Positions 24,693-34,256 of a DNA stretch of 64,000 bases are shown piece by piece. This stretch comes from Flavobacterium sp. CG_23.5. Lineage in GTDB: Bacteria; Bacteroidota; Bacteroidia; Flavobacteriales; Flavobacteriaceae. The stretch is from assembly GCF_017875765.1 (NCBI RefSeq), contig NZ_JAGGNA010000001.1:3313001-3377000 (forward strand). Direction: 5' to 3'. The notes beneath the pieces are model-generated. The model did no database searches and was not told the DNA's origin. It saw nothing but the letters and a program-made list of their open reading frames with translations. Both the position numbers and the translations under genes were made by a program. Each line of letters begins with the position of its first letter. Position 1 is the stretch's first letter.

Positions 24693-25982
24693 TTGAAACC
24701 AGAACCAAAGAAAATCCTCATAATCACCTATTATTGGCCACCAGCTGGAGGTCCAGGCGTGCAGCGTTGGTTGAAATTCGTAAAATATTTACCTGATTTT
24801 GGAATTCAGCCTGTTGTGTATATTCCGGAGAATCCAACCTATCCCATTGTTGATGAAAATTTAGTTAAAGAAGTTTCAGAAAAAGCAATCATTCTGAAAC
24901 ATAAAATATTCGAACCCTATCAATTGGCTTCTTTTTTTTCGAAGAATAAAACTAAGAAAATCAGTTCAGGAATTATCCCAAATCAAAAAAAACAATCTTT
25001 TCTGGATAAAACTTTTCTTTGGATACGAGGCAATCTTTTTATTCCGGATGCCCGTGTTTTCTGGGTTAAACCATCGGTTGCTTTTTTAGAAAAATACATC
25101 ACAGAAAATAATATCGATACTATTGTTACTTCTGGACCGCCACACAGTTTGCATCTTATTGGATTGGAATTAAAACAAAAATTAAATGTAAAATGGTTTG
25201 CTGATTTTCGGGATCCTTGGACAACTATTGGCTATCATAAATCATTGCGATTATCTAATTATGCCGCCAAAAAGCACAAAGCGTTAGAACATCAGGTTTT
25301 GAATACAGCCGATACCATAATCGTAACCAGTAAAACTACTAAAACCGAATTTGAAGCGATTACGCGCCAACCTATTGCGGTAATTACAAACGGTTATGAT
25401 GATGAGAATGTGGAGAAGCAAACTTTGGATACCAAATTTAGTTTGGCACACATTGGTTCTTTTCTATCTGAGAGGAATCCTTTGATCTTATGGGAAAGTC
25501 TGGTGGAACTAATTAATGAAATTCCAGATTTTAAATCGCATTTGGAAATTAAATTAATAGGAGCGGTAAGCCAGGAAGTTTTGGGAACCATTTCGCAATT
25601 TGATCTGAATCCGTATTTGAATAATTTAGGATATGTTTCTCATAGTGAAGCGATTTCGCATCAAAGAAAATCGCAAGTTTTGTTACTTATCGAAATAAAT
25701 TCAGAAGATACTAAAAGCATTATTCCGGGAAAATTATTCGAATATATGGTTTCTAACAGACCTATTATTGCCATTGGTCCAAAGAATTCTGATTTTGCTG
25801 AGATCATAACCGCGACTAATACTGGCGCGTTCTTTGACTATTCTGAAAAAATGAGATTAAAAAGTGTAATTTTGGCATTTTATTATCAATTTTTGGAGGG
25901 TAGACTGCAGTCAAATGGAGTAGGTTTACAAAAATATTCAAGAAAAAGTCTCACAGGAGAATTGGTGGAATTGCTTAAATAA
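24693..25982 (+). CDS. Glycosyltransferase family 4-type
   Basis: The product has 429 residues with a GT-B fold. The N-terminal donor-acceptor motif ITYYWPPAGGPGVQRWLKF begins only six residues in, so the start must lie near 24693. The only usable codon there is TTG (an ATT lies two codons before), an unusual start. The C-terminal half shows SLAHIGSFLSERNPLILWES and the sugar-nucleotide region IIPGKLFEYMVSNRPIIAIG, with the E of KLFEY in the expected place. It is a cytoplasmic enzyme adding a sugar to a lipid-linked or surface glycan. It lies between YfhO and the flippase; a 24-bp palindrome precedes it. Confidence 0.88.
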   Translation: MKPEPKKILIITYYWPPAGGPGVQRWLKFVKYLPDFGIQPVVYIPENPTYPIVDENLVKEVSEKAIILKHKIFEPYQLASFFSKNKTKKISSGIIPNQKKQSFLDKTFLWIRGNLFIPDARVFWVKPSVAFLEKYITENNIDTIVTSGPPHSLHLIGLELKQKLNVKWFADFRDPWTTIGYHKSLRLSNYAAKKHKALEHQVLNTADTIIVTSKTTKTEFEAITRQPIAVITNGYDDENVEKQTLDTKFSLAHIGSFLSERNPLILWESLVELINEIPDFKSHLEIKLIGAVSQEVLGTISQFDLNPYLNNLGYVSHSEAISHQRKSQVLLLIEINSEDTKSIIPGKLFEYMVSNRPIIAIGPKNSDFAEIITATNTGAFFDYSEKMRLKSVILAFYYQFLEGRLQSNGVGLQKYSRKSLTGELVELLK

Positions 25983-25997
25983 ATGTAAATTAAAAGT

Positions 25998-26022
25998 GAG
26001 ATTGCTTCGTGCCTCGCAATGA
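25998..26022. repeat. REP-like element (ATTGC...GCAAT)
   Basis: GAGATTGCTTCGTGCCTCGCAATGA carries ATTGC (26001-26005) and GCAAT (26016-26020) as arms and GAGG/CTTC-type internal symmetry. Sequences of this form recur as extragenic repeats in many bacterial genomes. It forms the leader of the flippase gene. Confidence 0.65.
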
Positions 26023-26029
26023 AAAAAAA

Positions 26030-27496
26030 ATGGGAATAGTTTTAAATCAGTCCTTAAAGAATACGGTAATCACTTACATTGGATTTGGAATTGGAGCCAT
26101 AAATACAATTTATTTATATCCTGTTTTTCTTGGAGCCACGTATTACGCGCTAACAAATTATATCACATCTTCAGCTAATGTAATTATGCCTTTGTTCGCG
26201 ATCGGAATGCAGAATACTTTAGTAAAATACTATTCTCAATATGAAACTGAAGATGAAAAATCTCAGTTTTTGTCTTTTACTGTGCTGTTTCCTTTATTAT
26301 TGTGTATCCCTTTAATTTTGATAGGTTTATTTTTCTATGATGACATTGCTTATTTTGTGTCAAAGAAGAATGCGGTTGTCAGAGAATTTTTATGGCTTAT
26401 TCCATTTACAGCTTTGAGCATGGCTTATTTCGAAATTTTTTACGCTTGGGCAAGAGTACATATGCATTCTGTTTTTGGTAATTTTATTAAAGAAGTGGGT
26501 TTGCGATTACTATGTCTATTTGCCTTGATTTGCGTCTATTATAAATGGATGACCGTAATAGAGTTTGTTTATGTTATGGCAGGCATCTATTTCTTCGCTT
26601 TTGTGATTACGATGTTCTATGCATTTTATATAAAAAGACCTAATTTTCAATTTTCGATTCCGGAGAATTTAAAACATATATTAGAGTACACTTTTTATAT
26701 AATTTTATCCGGAAGTGTAGCTAATTTGCTTTTGGATGGTGACAAAATGATACTTAATCAATACATGAAAATTGAAAACATTGCGTATTACTCGGTAGCA
26801 ACTTATATTGCTTTAGTAATATCGGTTCCAAGCCGGGCCATGCATCAGATTGTTTATCCCATTACGGCTAAATTAATGCACGAAAATAAACAGGAAGAAT
26901 TAAATGTGTTGTATAAAAAAACATCGATTAACCTGCAGATAGTGGGTGGTTTTGTGATGTTGTGCATTTTTGTCAATATCAATCAGTTATATGAAATGGT
27001 GCCAAAAGAATATAGTGGCGGTATTTTGGTCGTATTTATGATTGGATTATCTAAATATTTCGATTTAATTTTAGGCAATAACAATGCAATAATTTTTAAT
27101 TCAAAATATTATCGCATGGTATTGTTTTTAGGACTTATGTTGGTTTTTCTGACAATAACTTTGAATATGTTTTTTATACCTAGATATGGAATTATAGGTT
27201 CTGCATTCGCGACCTTATTATCGGTAACTTTATATAGCTTGGCTAAATTACTTTTTGTGGTAAAACGAATGCATTTGTACCCTTTTACAAATCAAACGGT
27301 TTATTCGCTGTTGATTACTTTTATTCTATTTATATTGTTTTATTTCTGGGAGTTTCCTTTTCATCCCATTGTTGCTATTGGAATGAAATCGGTATTAGTA
27401 GCTATGTTATATGTCTATATCAATTATAAATTTGTTGTTTCTCCTGAAATTAACCAAGTTCTTGACACTGTTTTAAAAAGATTAAAAATAAAATAA
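26030..27496 (+). CDS. Oligosaccharide flippase (Wzx/MATE-like)
   Basis: From the ATG at 26030 it has 488 residues and about 14 hydrophobic segments, with no long soluble domain. The N-terminal LNQSLKNTVITYIGFG and the central DKMILNQYMKIENIAYYSV are typical of polysaccharide_synt flippases, which move lipid-linked oligosaccharides across the inner membrane. The frame can be extended to a GTG at 26009, but that codon lies inside a REP-like repeat, so 26030 is preferred. It is the last gene of the YfhO-GT4-flippase set; no clear terminator follows. Confidence 0.88.
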   Translation: MGIVLNQSLKNTVITYIGFGIGAINTIYLYPVFLGATYYALTNYITSSANVIMPLFAIGMQNTLVKYYSQYETEDEKSQFLSFTVLFPLLLCIPLILIGLFFYDDIAYFVSKKNAVVREFLWLIPFTALSMAYFEIFYAWARVHMHSVFGNFIKEVGLRLLCLFALICVYYKWMTVIEFVYVMAGIYFFAFVITMFYAFYIKRPNFQFSIPENLKHILEYTFYIILSGSVANLLLDGDKMILNQYMKIENIAYYSVATYIALVISVPSRAMHQIVYPITAKLMHENKQEELNVLYKKTSINLQIVGGFVMLCIFVNINQLYEMVPKEYSGGILVVFMIGLSKYFDLILGNNNAIIFNSKYYRMVLFLGLMLVFLTITLNMFFIPRYGIIGSAFATLLSVTLYSLAKLLFVVKRMHLYPFTNQTVYSLLITFILFILFYFWEFPFHPIVAIGMKSVLVAMLYVYINYKFVVSPEINQVLDTVLKRLKIK

Positions 27497-27932
27497 ATTG
27501 CTGTTATAGTTCAAAATTCCTCTTTACCTAATCCGGAAGACTTTTTTTAAAATTATATAATGACTGGTGTGCATTTTCTTAAAATTAGAAAATGAATACT
27601 GGTTTTTTATTGTTCTTTAATAATTGTAATAATCTTCTCAAGATAAATATGGCAAATTTATAGGTATTTTCTAGTTGACTGTAAGTTGATTAGCCGTTTT
27701 CAAAGTGTGAATTATGTAACTCTATTCCGCTATTATGTAATATTTGACGTGGTTTTTAAAAATATATTTGTAATCTAATTAATTGCAAAATAATACATCA
27801 TTTAAATTACAATCAAAAAATCACTAAAAGTGGGTATTGTACGAATTATATGTAACACTTATTTTTGTATTAATTATTTGTCTAAACTGATTTAAAAAAA
27901 AAATACTAATTAGTCAAATTAAAAACAATAGT
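27497..27932 (+). other. 436-base intergenic region
   Basis: I see no coding frame of useful length. There is an 8-bp hairpin CATTTTCT/AGAAAATG (27572-27594) without a T-tract, a direct repeat of ATTATGTAA near 27716 and 27733, and a -7 box at 27763. The long leader, about 155 bases between that box and the next start codon, could hold control elements for the small gene behind it. Confidence 0.4.
27744..27770 (+). promoter_or_regulatory. Candidate promoter TTG-N16-TATATTTG
   Basis: TATATTTG at 27763-27770 fits TAnnTTTG. TTG at 27744-27746 is one base closer than the usual minimum spacing. Confidence 0.5.
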
Positions 27933-28232
27933 ATGGTAATTTCCCAAATTGCAAACGAAGATAATTTTCAAAAATATTCAAATATTATTGCTGATAAAAT
28001 TAGCAACGGATTTGTAGTTGAAGAAAGAAATGACAAACTGCCTTTTGCCGTTTTGTCAAAAGATGGTAAAGCCGTAGATCACAGTTTAAATTTTGTAATT
28101 TGTTGTCTTACATTAGGCTTATGGTCTATCCCTTGGATTTACAAAACGTATGTGACTTCCAAAGAAAAAAAGATATTAGTCGCTATCGATGAAGATGGAA
28201 ACACATTTGAAGAAAATTGTTATATTGGATAG
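27933..28232 (+). CDS. Small protein with one membrane segment, unknown function
   Basis: The product has 99 residues. The N-terminal half is soluble (KISNGFVVEERNDKLPFAVLSK), followed by HSLNFVICCLTLGLWSIPW, a single hydrophobic segment at about 50-73, and an acidic tail. The layout, a degenerate NGF-V-E-x-R-x-D stretch followed by a hydrophobic segment ending in LGLW-I-W, resembles short proteins common in actinobacteria and elsewhere whose role is not known. It ends five bases before the convergent uvrA stop. Confidence 0.7.
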   Translation: MVISQIANEDNFQKYSNIIADKISNGFVVEERNDKLPFAVLSKDGKAVDHSLNFVICCLTLGLWSIPWIYKTYVTSKEKKILVAIDEDGNTFEENCYIG

Positions 28233-28236
28233 ATTT

Positions 28237-31032
28237 TTATATTTTTTCTTTAAGATATTTTCCAGTAACTGATTCTTTTATTTTAACTATTTGCTCTGGC
28301 GTGCCTGCAGCCAGAAGTTTCCCGCCATTTTCCCCACCTTCAGGTCCTAAATCGATAATCCAATCCGCACATTTTATCAGGTCAAGGTTGTGTTCAATTA
28401 CAATTATTGAATGTCCTTTCTCAATTAAGGCATCAAAGGAAGTTAATAGTTTCTTGATGTCGTGAAAATGCAATCCTGTTGTAGGTTCGTCAAAAATGAA
28501 AAGTGCTTTATCTTTTGTAGCTCCTTTTACCAAGAAAGAAGCGAGTTTGATACGTTGCGCCTCACCACCGGAAAGTGTAGATGATGATTGACCCAATTGC
28601 ACATATCCTAATCCAACATCTTGTAGCGGTTGCAGTTTTTGAATGATTTTAGCTTGCTTATTTGCAGTAAAAAAAGCGATGGCATCATCAACAGTCATAG
28701 TTAGAATATCATGGATGTTTTTGCCTTCAAAGGCCACTTCTAAAACTTCTTTTTTAAATCTCTTTCCGTTGCATGTTTCACAAGGCAATTGTACGTCGGC
28801 CATAAAAACCATTTCTACATTAATGGAACCTTCTCCTTTGCAGGTTTCGCATCTTCCTCCATCAACATTAAAAGAAAAATGTTTGGCCTGATAACCTCTT
28901 ATTTTTGATAATTTTTCTTTGGCATACAATTCCCGAATGTCGTCATATGCTTTTATGTAGGTCACTGGATTAGAACGAGAACTTCGACCAATAGGATTCT
29001 GATCGACATATTCAATGTGTTTTATTTGTGAAAACGAACCTGTCATTTCAGTGAATTGTCCCGCTTTTTCGCCAACATTCTCCAGTTTTTTCTGCATGGC
29101 TGGAAACAAAATTTTCTTAACAAGCGTACTTTTGCCACTTCCGGAAACTCCTGTGATTACGGTTAAAACATCCAATGGAAAAGTAACATCTACATTTTGA
29201 AGATTATTTTCTCTGGCACCTTTTATTTCGATGTAATTCTTGAATGTTCTTCGTTTCTTAGGAACCGAAATTTCTAAGTCTCCGTTCAAATATTTTGCGG
29301 TTAGCGATGTCGATTTCAGGATTTCATCAAATGTTCCTTGTGCAACTAAATGACCACCTAATGTTCCCGCTTCCGGACCAATATCGATTATCATATCAGC
29401 TGCTTTCATTATATCTTCATCATGTTCCACAACAATAACGGTATTACCTAAATCTCGAAGTGAAAGCAATACTTTTATTAAACGTTCCGTGTCTTTTGGG
29501 TGCAAACCAATACTAGGTTCATCAAGAATATACATCGATCCCACCAAGCTGCTCCCTAACGAAGTCGCTAAATTAATACGCTGTGATTCTCCACCTGAAA
29601 GCGTTGATGAATTTCTATTTAAAGTAAGATAATCCAAACCAACCTCTGTTAAAAAAGCCAATCGATTATTAATTTCAACCAATAATCGTTTCGCGATTTG
29701 CTTCTCATAAACATCTAAATCAATGCTGTCAAAGAAACGAACCAAATGCTTGATAGGTAAATCAACTAAATCAGAAACAGTTTTAGAATTAATTTTCACA
29801 TAAGAAGCTTCTATTCTCAAGCGTTTTCCTTTGCACGCATAACATTTGGTTTTCCCGCGATAGCGCGAAAGCATCACACGGTTTTGTATTTTATAATTTT
29901 TTTCTTCTAATTCTTTGAAGAAACCATTGAGTCCTTGAAAATATTCGTTTCCATTCCAAATCAATTCTTTTTGGCCTTCAGATAATTGAAAGAAAGGTTT
30001 GTGAATGGGGAAATCAAACTTGTAAGCATTGTTTACCAATTCATCACGGAACCAACTCATGCTTTCGCCTCGCCAAGGGAAAATAGCGTTTTCAAAAACA
30101 GATAAAGTAGTATTTGGCACCACTAATTCGGCATCAATACCTATAATATTTCCGTAACCTTCGCAGACTGGACAGGCACCATAAGGATTATTGAAACTAA
30201 ACAAATGAACGTTTGGCTCCAAGAAAGTAATGCCATCGAGTTCAAAATTATTAGAATAAGAATATTTTTTATCTGAATTTAATTCTTGAAGATAACAAAT
30301 TCCCTTTCCTTCAAAAAAAGCCGTTTGTACTGCATCAGCGAGACGATTATAGAATTCTTCTTCCCCCGAAGTTTCGGGATTAACCACAATTCGGTCAACA
30401 ATTAGAAAAATATCTTTTTTGCTTAGTGAATCCGGTAAGTCGTCTAAACGAACCATTTCATTATTAACTAAAATTCGAGCAAATCCTTGCTGCAAAAGAA
30501 CTTTTAGTTTGTCTTCCAGTTTTCTTCCTTCTTCTAGGTGAATAGGAGCGAGGAGCAACCATTTACTGTCACGTTCAAAAGTTTTCACGTCCGTTACAAC
30601 ATCAGTAACGGTATTTTTTTTGACTTCTCGTCCGGAAACTGGTGAATACGTTCGTCCTATTCTGGCAAACAATAATTTTATATAATCGTAGATTTCTGTT
30701 GAAGTTCCTACTGTGGATCGGGCATTAGTCGTGTTTACCTTTTGTTCGATAGCGATAGCAGGCGCAATTCCTTTAATGTATTCTACTTTTGGTTTGTCTA
30801 ATCGTCCAAGGAATTGTCGTGCATAAGAAGATAAACTTTCTACATAACGGCGTTGCCCTTCGGCATACAAAGTATCAAATGCCAAACTCGATTTTCCGGA
30901 GCCAGAAAGTCCTGTAATAACCACTAATTTATTTCGGGGTATGGCGACATCTACATTCTTTAAGTTATGTACTTGTGCGCCTTTTATGATGATATTTTTC
31001 TTTGGATCTAATGTAGAAAGGTCAACTTGCAT
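28237..31032 (-). CDS. uvrA: Excinuclease ABC subunit UvrA
   Basis: The DNA-damage recognition ATPase of nucleotide excision repair, working with UvrB. From the ATG at 31032 it has 931 residues, normal for UvrA. Two ABC modules are visible: Walker [17 protein letters not shown] and [15 protein letters not shown], signature sequences [14 protein letters not shown] and [14 protein letters not shown]. Zinc-binding cysteine pairs are present (CPVC with CYAC, and CETC repeated). The longer frame to 31164 adds an unrelated N-terminus, and the -7 box TACTTTTG at 31049-31056 lies inside it, which fixes the start. Single gene. Confidence 0.97.
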   Translation of the reverse strand: MQVDLSTLDPKKNIIIKGAQVHNLKNVDVAIPRNKLVVITGLSGSGKSSLAFDTLYAEGQRRYVESLSSYARQFLGRLDKPKVEYIKGIAPAIAIEQKVNTTNARSTVGTSTEIYDYIKLLFARIGRTYSPVSGREVKKNTVTDVVTDVKTFERDSKWLLLAPIHLEEGRKLEDKLKVLLQQGFARILVNNEMVRLDDLPDSLSKKDIFLIVDRIVVNPETSGEEEFYNRLADAVQTAFFEGKGICYLQELNSDKKYSYSNNFELDGITFLEPNVHLFSFNNPYGACPVCEGYGNIIGIDAELVVPNTTLSVFENAIFPWRGESMSWFRDELVNNAYKFDFPIHKPFFQLSEGQKELIWNGNEYFQGLNGFFKELEEKNYKIQNRVMLSRYRGKTKCYACKGKRLRIEASYVKINSKTVSDLVDLPIKHLVRFFDSIDLDVYEKQIAKRLLVEINNRLAFLTEVGLDYLTLNRNSSTLSGGESQRINLATSLGSSLVGSMYILDEPSIGLHPKDTERLIKVLLSLRDLGNTVIVVEHDEDIMKAADMIIDIGPEAGTLGGHLVAQGTFDEILKSTSLTAKYLNGDLEISVPKKRRTFKNYIEIKGARENNLQNVDVTFPLDVLTVITGVSGSGKSTLVKKILFPAMQKKLENVGEKAGQFTEMTGSFSQIKHIEYVDQNPIGRSSRSNPVTYIKAYDDIRELYAKEKLSKIRGYQAKHFSFNVDGGRCETCKGEGSINVEMVFMADVQLPCETCNGKRFKKEVLEVAFEGKNIHDILTMTVDDAIAFFTANKQAKIIQKLQPLQDVGLGYVQLGQSSSTLSGGEAQRIKLASFLVKGATKDKALFIFDEPTTGLHFHDIKKLLTSFDALIEKGHSIIVIEHNLDLIKCADWIIDLGPEGGENGGKLLAAGTPEQIVKIKESVTGKYLKEKI

Positions 31033-31048
31033 AAAACAATAATTTTCA

Positions 31049-31056
31049 CAAAAGTA
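31049..31056 (-). promoter_or_regulatory. -7 promoter box TACTTTTG of uvrA
   Basis: An exact TAnnTTTG match on the minus strand, 17 bases before the ATG at 31032, giving a very short leader. Confidence 0.5.
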
Positions 31057-31187
31057 ATCAATTTTCAACGGAGAAATAGGATTGAACGAATCACAAATAA
31101 TGATTAAAAAAGGAGCAGAAATAATCTTTTTACTTGTTGTATAGTTTTTATGTTTTCTATCCAATAAATAAATACTATTTTTAAGTT

Positions 31188-31195
31188 TATTTTTG
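31188..31195 (+). promoter_or_regulatory. -7 promoter box TATTTTTG of the PUL regulator gene
   Basis: An exact match 24 bases before the TTG start at 31219. No TTG at the usual -33 spacing, so constitutive expression is probably low. Confidence 0.5.
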
Positions 31196-31218
31196 AAATA
31201 CCTAACATCGCTACACCA

Positions 31219-34020
31219 TTGAAAACAAAACTATACATTTTTCTTTTTTTAATGTCATTTAATGCTTTTTCTCAAGAATTGCCACCAATTGTCAAATACG
31301 CCTCTTCCATTTATGGAGCAGGAAACCAGAATTGGATGATTTCGCAAGACCAAAACCATTATGTTTACTTCGCCAACAATGAAGGATTATTAGAATTTAA
31401 TGGTTCAAATTGGGAATTATATCCATCCCCAAACGAAACCATTGTTCGTTCTGTAAAAGTGATTGGAAGTAAAATTTTTACGGGATGCTATATGGAATTT
31501 GGTTTTTGGACACGACAGGCAAATGGGAAACTAAAATATACTTCGCTTAGCAAAACAATAAAAAATAAAATTCTTGATGACGAACAATTTTGGAATATAT
31601 TAAACTACGACCAATGGGTTATTTTCCAATCTTTGAACCGAATTTACATTTATGACACTAAAACGGGTGGTTTTAAAATTATTGCACCCAAAAACAATAT
31701 TACCAAATCGTTCCGCACAAAAAATTCAATTTATTTTCAGACTATAAAAGAAGGACTTTTTGAAATTGAAAGTGGAAAAGGACGTTTGGTTTCTAGTAAT
31801 CCTATCTTACAAAACAATCGGATTGTCAACGTTTTCGCTATTGATGAAGGACTATTAATCCAGACGCAGCTAAATGGTTTTTATAAACTTATAGGAAATG
31901 CGGTGACTAAATTTTCTACAGAAGTTGATTCGGAATTAGCAGCTAGCAGTGTGTATAGCAGTCAATTGCTTTCGGATGGAAGTTTTGCATTGGGCACCGT
32001 TTCTAATGGGATTTTTATATTAAATAATAATGGGAAAATTAAATATCATATTAGTCAAAACAAAGGATTGAGCAACAATACTGCACTGTCTTTGTATGAA
32101 GATGCGGATAGAAATCTTTGGGTTGGATTGGACAACGGAATCAATTGCATTAACCTGCAATCTCCAATTCAAAGTTTTGTAGATGATACCGGAATTTTAG
32201 GAACCGTATATACTTCCAAGTTGCACAATGGGAACTTGTATGTAGGAACCAATCAAGGTTTGTTTTATAAAAATTACCAGACTAATGATGAGTTCAAATT
32301 TATAAATGGAACCAAAGGACAAGTTTGGTCTTTGTTTGAATACGATGGAACGCTCTTTTGTGGACATGATTCAGGAACATTTGCAATTGATAATGCTGTT
32401 GCAAAAAATATATTCTCGGGATCGGGAACTTGGAAATTTGAAACCGTTCCCAATCAAAAAGAGCTTTTGCTTCAGGGGAATTACTATGGAATTTCCGTTC
32501 TGGAAAAAGTTAATAATCAATGGGTTTTTAGAAATAAAATTGCTGGATTTAATTATTCCGCGAGATATTTCGAAATAACCAATGCTCTGGAAGTATATGT
32601 AAGCCATGAATATAAAGGTGTTTTCAGATTACAGTTAGATAATAAATTACAGAAAACGAATGGTTTTACGACCTATGTAACTCCTCAAAAAGGGAAAAAC
32701 GCGAGTTTAACAAAGTTTAATAATGCAATTTATTACGCGTATAAAGAGGGTATTTTTAAATTAAATACTAAAACGAAACAGTTTGAAAAGGATAAATTGC
32801 TGAGTTCTGTTTTTGAAAAAGATGAATATACATCAGGGAAATTAATAGTTGATAATTCCAATAAAATCTGGTTGTTCTCAAAAAATTACATTTATTATTT
32901 CTCATTAAGTAAATTGAGTAATCAACTCAAGCAAAATGTAATTCCAATTCCTGCATCACTGACTAATTCTATGTTAGGATTTGAAAATATTTCTCAAATT
33001 TCAAATTCAGATTATCTTATTGGTACAACCGACGGGTATTATACGATGAATATTAATGACTTAAGTTTTAAAAATTATAATGTTTCTATATCTACAATTG
33101 CCACCAATAAGTTGAATGAAAACTTAATTAATAGATCTATTCAAGAAAGTGGAAGTTTTAAGTATGATGATAACAACATCACATTCAGTTACACGGTGCC
33201 AGAATATAACAAATACATCAATGCAGATTATCAGTTTCTTTTAGAAGGATTTCAGGACGACTGGAGTGAGTGGAACGCAAAAAATTCCATAAGTTTTAAA
33301 AATTTGCCGCCAGGTGATTATACCTTTAAAGTGAGAGCTAAATTTGCTAATTCTATAGTGGATAACGCAGTGGTGTATACTTTTAGAGTGGAAAAACCTT
33401 GGTATTTAACCAACCTTGCGCTTTTTGTCTATTTCATTTTTATAATTGTAATGGCTCAATTTATTCATAAAACGTATCGAAATTATTACCAAAAACAAAA
33501 AGAAAAATTGATAGAAGAAAATAATCTATTATTGGAGATTAAAGAGCTTGAAAATGAGCAGGAATTAATGCGAATTAGAAACGAACAGTTATCTCAAGAT
33601 GTAGATACAAAAAACAGAGAATTGGCGGTTTCCACGATGAGTTTAAATAGTAAAAATGAATTGTTGGCTTTTATTAAAGATGACTTGAAGAAAACTACTG
33701 ATGATGGAAACAGAAGTATAAAATCAGTAATATCTACGATTAATAAGAACATAACCGAAGGTGATAGTTGGAATGTTTTCAAGGAAGCTTTTGATAATGC
33801 CGATAAAGACTTTCTTAAAAAAATGAAATTGGCTCATCCTTTATTAACTCCAAACGATTTGAGGTTGTGCGCCTATTTAAGATTAAACCTTTCTTCAAAA
33901 GAAGTGGCTCCTTTGCTGAATATTTCGGTACGTAGTGTTGAAATAAAAAGATATCGTTTGCGTAAAAAAATGGAGTTATCGCATGAACAAGGACTTGTTG
34001 AGTATATTCTAGCTGTATAG
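31219..34020 (+). CDS. Membrane-spanning one-component regulator of the PUL (propeller, Y_Y_Y, HTH)
   Basis: The product has 933 residues. After a signal peptide ending NAFSQ comes a periplasmic two-component-regulator propeller (about 20-640), a Y_Y_Y beta-sandwich (about 650-725, YQFLLEGFQDDWSEW and LPPGDYTFKVRAKF), one membrane helix (about 732-753), a coiled coil rich in Glu and Asn (about 755-810), and a C-terminal LuxR-type helix-turn-helix (SSKEVAPLLNISVRSVEIK). It has no kinase or receiver, so ligand binding outside would control DNA binding inside directly. The start is TTG at 31219, the only codon that keeps the signal peptide intact. Its position next to susC makes it the likely activator of this locus. 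Confidence 0.9.
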   Translation: MKTKLYIFLFLMSFNAFSQELPPIVKYASSIYGAGNQNWMISQDQNHYVYFANNEGLLEFNGSNWELYPSPNETIVRSVKVIGSKIFTGCYMEFGFWTRQANGKLKYTSLSKTIKNKILDDEQFWNILNYDQWVIFQSLNRIYIYDTKTGGFKIIAPKNNITKSFRTKNSIYFQTIKEGLFEIESGKGRLVSSNPILQNNRIVNVFAIDEGLLIQTQLNGFYKLIGNAVTKFSTEVDSELAASSVYSSQLLSDGSFALGTVSNGIFILNNNGKIKYHISQNKGLSNNTALSLYEDADRNLWVGLDNGINCINLQSPIQSFVDDTGILGTVYTSKLHNGNLYVGTNQGLFYKNYQTNDEFKFINGTKGQVWSLFEYDGTLFCGHDSGTFAIDNAVAKNIFSGSGTWKFETVPNQKELLLQGNYYGISVLEKVNNQWVFRNKIAGFNYSARYFEITNALEVYVSHEYKGVFRLQLDNKLQKTNGFTTYVTPQKGKNASLTKFNNAIYYAYKEGIFKLNTKTKQFEKDKLLSSVFEKDEYTSGKLIVDNSNKIWLFSKNYIYYFSLSKLSNQLKQNVIPIPASLTNSMLGFENISQISNSDYLIGTTDGYYTMNINDLSFKNYNVSISTIATNKLNENLINRSIQESGSFKYDDNNITFSYTVPEYNKYINADYQFLLEGFQDDWSEWNAKNSISFKNLPPGDYTFKVRAKFANSIVDNAVVYTFRVEKPWYLTNLALFVYFIFIIVMAQFIHKTYRNYYQKQKEKLIEENNLLLEIKELENEQELMRIRNEQLSQDVDTKNRELAVSTMSLNSKNELLAFIKDDLKKTTDDGNRSIKSVISTINKNITEGDSWNVFKEAFDNADKDFLKKMKLAHPLLTPNDLRLCAYLRLNLSSKEVAPLLNISVRSVEIKRYRLRKKMELSHEQGLVEYILAV

Positions 34021-34055
34021 TTTTGTGAAAATCGTTTAAATAAAACCATACATCA

Positions 34056-34081
34056 CCACAACATTAACGTTATTGTTGCGG
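34056..34081. promoter_or_regulatory. Candidate operator: 26-bp near-perfect palindrome before susC
   Basis: The half-sites CCACAACATTAAC (34056-34068) and GTTATTGTTGCGG (34069-34081) are complementary at 11 of 13 positions with no spacer, centred on AACGTT. It lies between the regulator stop and susC, with no T-tract behind it. The size and symmetry suit a dimeric HTH regulator. Confidence 0.55.
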
Positions 34082-34156
34082 TTTCTCCCTTCTGTAGAAA
34101 ATATATCTCTCTTAATTTCTTCTTAATTAGCAGTCTTTTTTTTAGTATTCTAAATA

Positions 34157-34188
34157 AAACATACAATTTTTTGCGTTGTATGTTTTTT
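34157..34188 (+). terminator. Intrinsic terminator after the regulator gene
   Basis: A 10-bp perfect stem AAACATACAA (34157-34166) with 34176-34185 is followed by a T-tract up to 34188. It separates regulator from susC. As it lies downstream of the palindrome, it could also act on transcripts entering from that side. Confidence 0.75.
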
Positions 34189-34256
34189 GTTGTGGTTCTT
34201 TTTAATTTATTATTAGTTCTTCCGATTAATTTTATGATTCACAAAAAACATAAATT

